DNA of 6,648 nucleotides from an uncultured Planctomycetaceae bacterium (GTDB lineage Bacteria > Planctomycetota > Planctomycetia > Planctomycetales > Planctomycetaceae), in NCBI GenBank assembly GCA_937975745.1, contig CALJUK010001155.1, positions 1 through 6,648 of the forward strand, in the 5' to 3' direction. The translations under genes and the position numbers were made by a program. The notes under the pieces are model-generated. The model ran no database searches. It saw only the letters and a program-made list of their open reading frames with translations, and was not told the origin of the DNA. This document shows, in pieces, positions 5,957-6,648 of this stretch (the first letter of the stretch is position 1; every line of letters begins with the position of its first letter).

Positions 5957-6648
5957 ATGACTCAGCCGACTGACGCGTACGAAGCCCACTGCAAGAAGGC
6001 GCGACAGTACCTCCGTCGTGGTCAATACGACCAGGCCGTCGCTGAATTCACCTTGGCGACAGAGTTGGATGACCGCCGGTTGGAAGCCTACGAAGGTCTC
6101 GCTGGGACAGCGTTTCGAGCCAAGCGATTCGACGACGCCGTCCAGTATTTCCGCCGCCTGATTCAGCTGGATCCGCGCAGTGGCGTGGCTCAGATCAACC
6201 TGGGGGCCGTCTACAACTGCATGGGAGACCACAACAAAGCGGTGGCCGAGTTGCGGCGTGGTTTGCAGAAGGAAAAAAGATCGGCCGAAGGTTATTACAA
6301 CCTCGGGATCGCGCATCGTGCACTCGACCAGCAAAGTATGGCAGTCTCGGCCTATAAGGAAGCCCTGCGGGTCAATCCGCAGATGGCCGAGGCCCACCAA
6401 AACCTGGCGAACGTCTACTCGGACATGGGAAATCTGCAACAGGCAATTATCCATTACCAGCAGGCGTTGCAGATCAATCCCGACTTCGACAAGGCGAAAC
6501 GAGGGCTGGCCGCAGCCGAGCAGGCCCGCGAAAGGGCGAAGGATTCCATCAGTCCATTTGGTCGTCTGGTCAACGCTCAGGCCGTCCGCCCGAAGGCTAC
6601 TCTGTCGGATCGGAGACTGTCTGACATCGAGCGGGCCGACGACAGAAA
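5957..6648 (+). CDS. TPR-repeat protein, 3' end outside the window
   Basis: The frame is open from ATG 5957 to the window edge (230 codons seen, no stop). GGGAG (5944-5948) lies eight bases before the start. Five tetratricopeptide repeats follow one another at about residues 7-40, 43-74, 77-108, 111-142 and 145-178. The usual marks are visible: G/A at position 8, A at position 20 and a final LDP/VNP/INP turn, as in LRVNPQMAEAHQNLANVY. After residue 180 comes a charged helix (AAAEQARERAKD) and then a less ordered basic stretch around SPFGRLVNAQAVRPKATLSDRR, which may be a linker to another domain beyond the edge. TPR arrays are protein-protein scaffolds, and no enzymatic domain is seen in this part. 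There is no signal peptide, so it is predicted cytoplasmic. It is probably in one transcript with the winged-helix gene. Confidence 0.92.
   Translation, partial: MTQPTDAYEAHCKKARQYLRRGQYDQAVAEFTLATELDDRRLEAYEGLAGTAFRAKRFDDAVQYFRRLIQLDPRSGVAQINLGAVYNCMGDHNKAVAELRRGLQKEKRSAEGYYNLGIAHRALDQQSMAVSAYKEALRVNPQMAEAHQNLANVYSDMGNLQQAIIHYQQALQINPDFDKAKRGLAAAEQARERAKDSISPFGRLVNAQAVRPKATLSDRRLSDIERADDR

Noticed and set aside
5846..6454. 202-codon minus-strand frame
   Set aside because: It is antisense to the TPR gene, whose repeat pattern is unmistakable.

Overview
The window looks like chromosomal DNA from a GC-rich (roughly 59%) bacterium, most likely a planctomycete. The clues are short genes with scattered orientation, long gaps between them, several small soluble proteins of a kind I associate with Planctomycetes, and mixed use of ATG and TTG starts. 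The phylum call is inference from gene style; no marker gene in the window proves it.

Layout from left to right. A minus-strand gene (8-655) encodes a small soluble protein with a likely CBM9/DOMON-like beta-sandwich. It is divergent from a plus-strand UvrA-family gene (825-3431, TTG start with a strong ribosome binding site). That UvrA keeps both ATPase halves, both zinc modules and the UvrB-binding region, but the lesion-sensing insertion domain is reduced to a short linker. After a 319-base gap comes a convergent minus-strand gene (3751-4125). It reads as an alkyltransferase-like (ATL/MGMT DNA-binding-domain) protein but carries an in-frame TAG exactly where the family has its conserved base-flipping tyrosine. 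A gene-poor stretch (4126-4704) follows. Then come a plus-strand acidic protein of 151 aa (4705-5160), a 515-base gap with a good sigma70-like promoter, a 73-aa winged-helix protein of DUF2582 type (5676-5897), and the start of a TPR-repeat protein (from 5957) that runs off the right edge.

The most interesting theme is 825-4125. ATL proteins are known to flag O6-alkylguanine for nucleotide excision repair and, in some bacteria, to contact UvrA. A UvrA paralogue that has lost its own damage-probing insertion domain next to an ATL-like gene could be a dedicated alkyl-lesion repair pair, with recognition handed to the ATL. In this genome the ATL half appears to be broken, or recoded, by one base at the key tyrosine. 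The pairing is a hypothesis; the sequence features behind it are directly visible.
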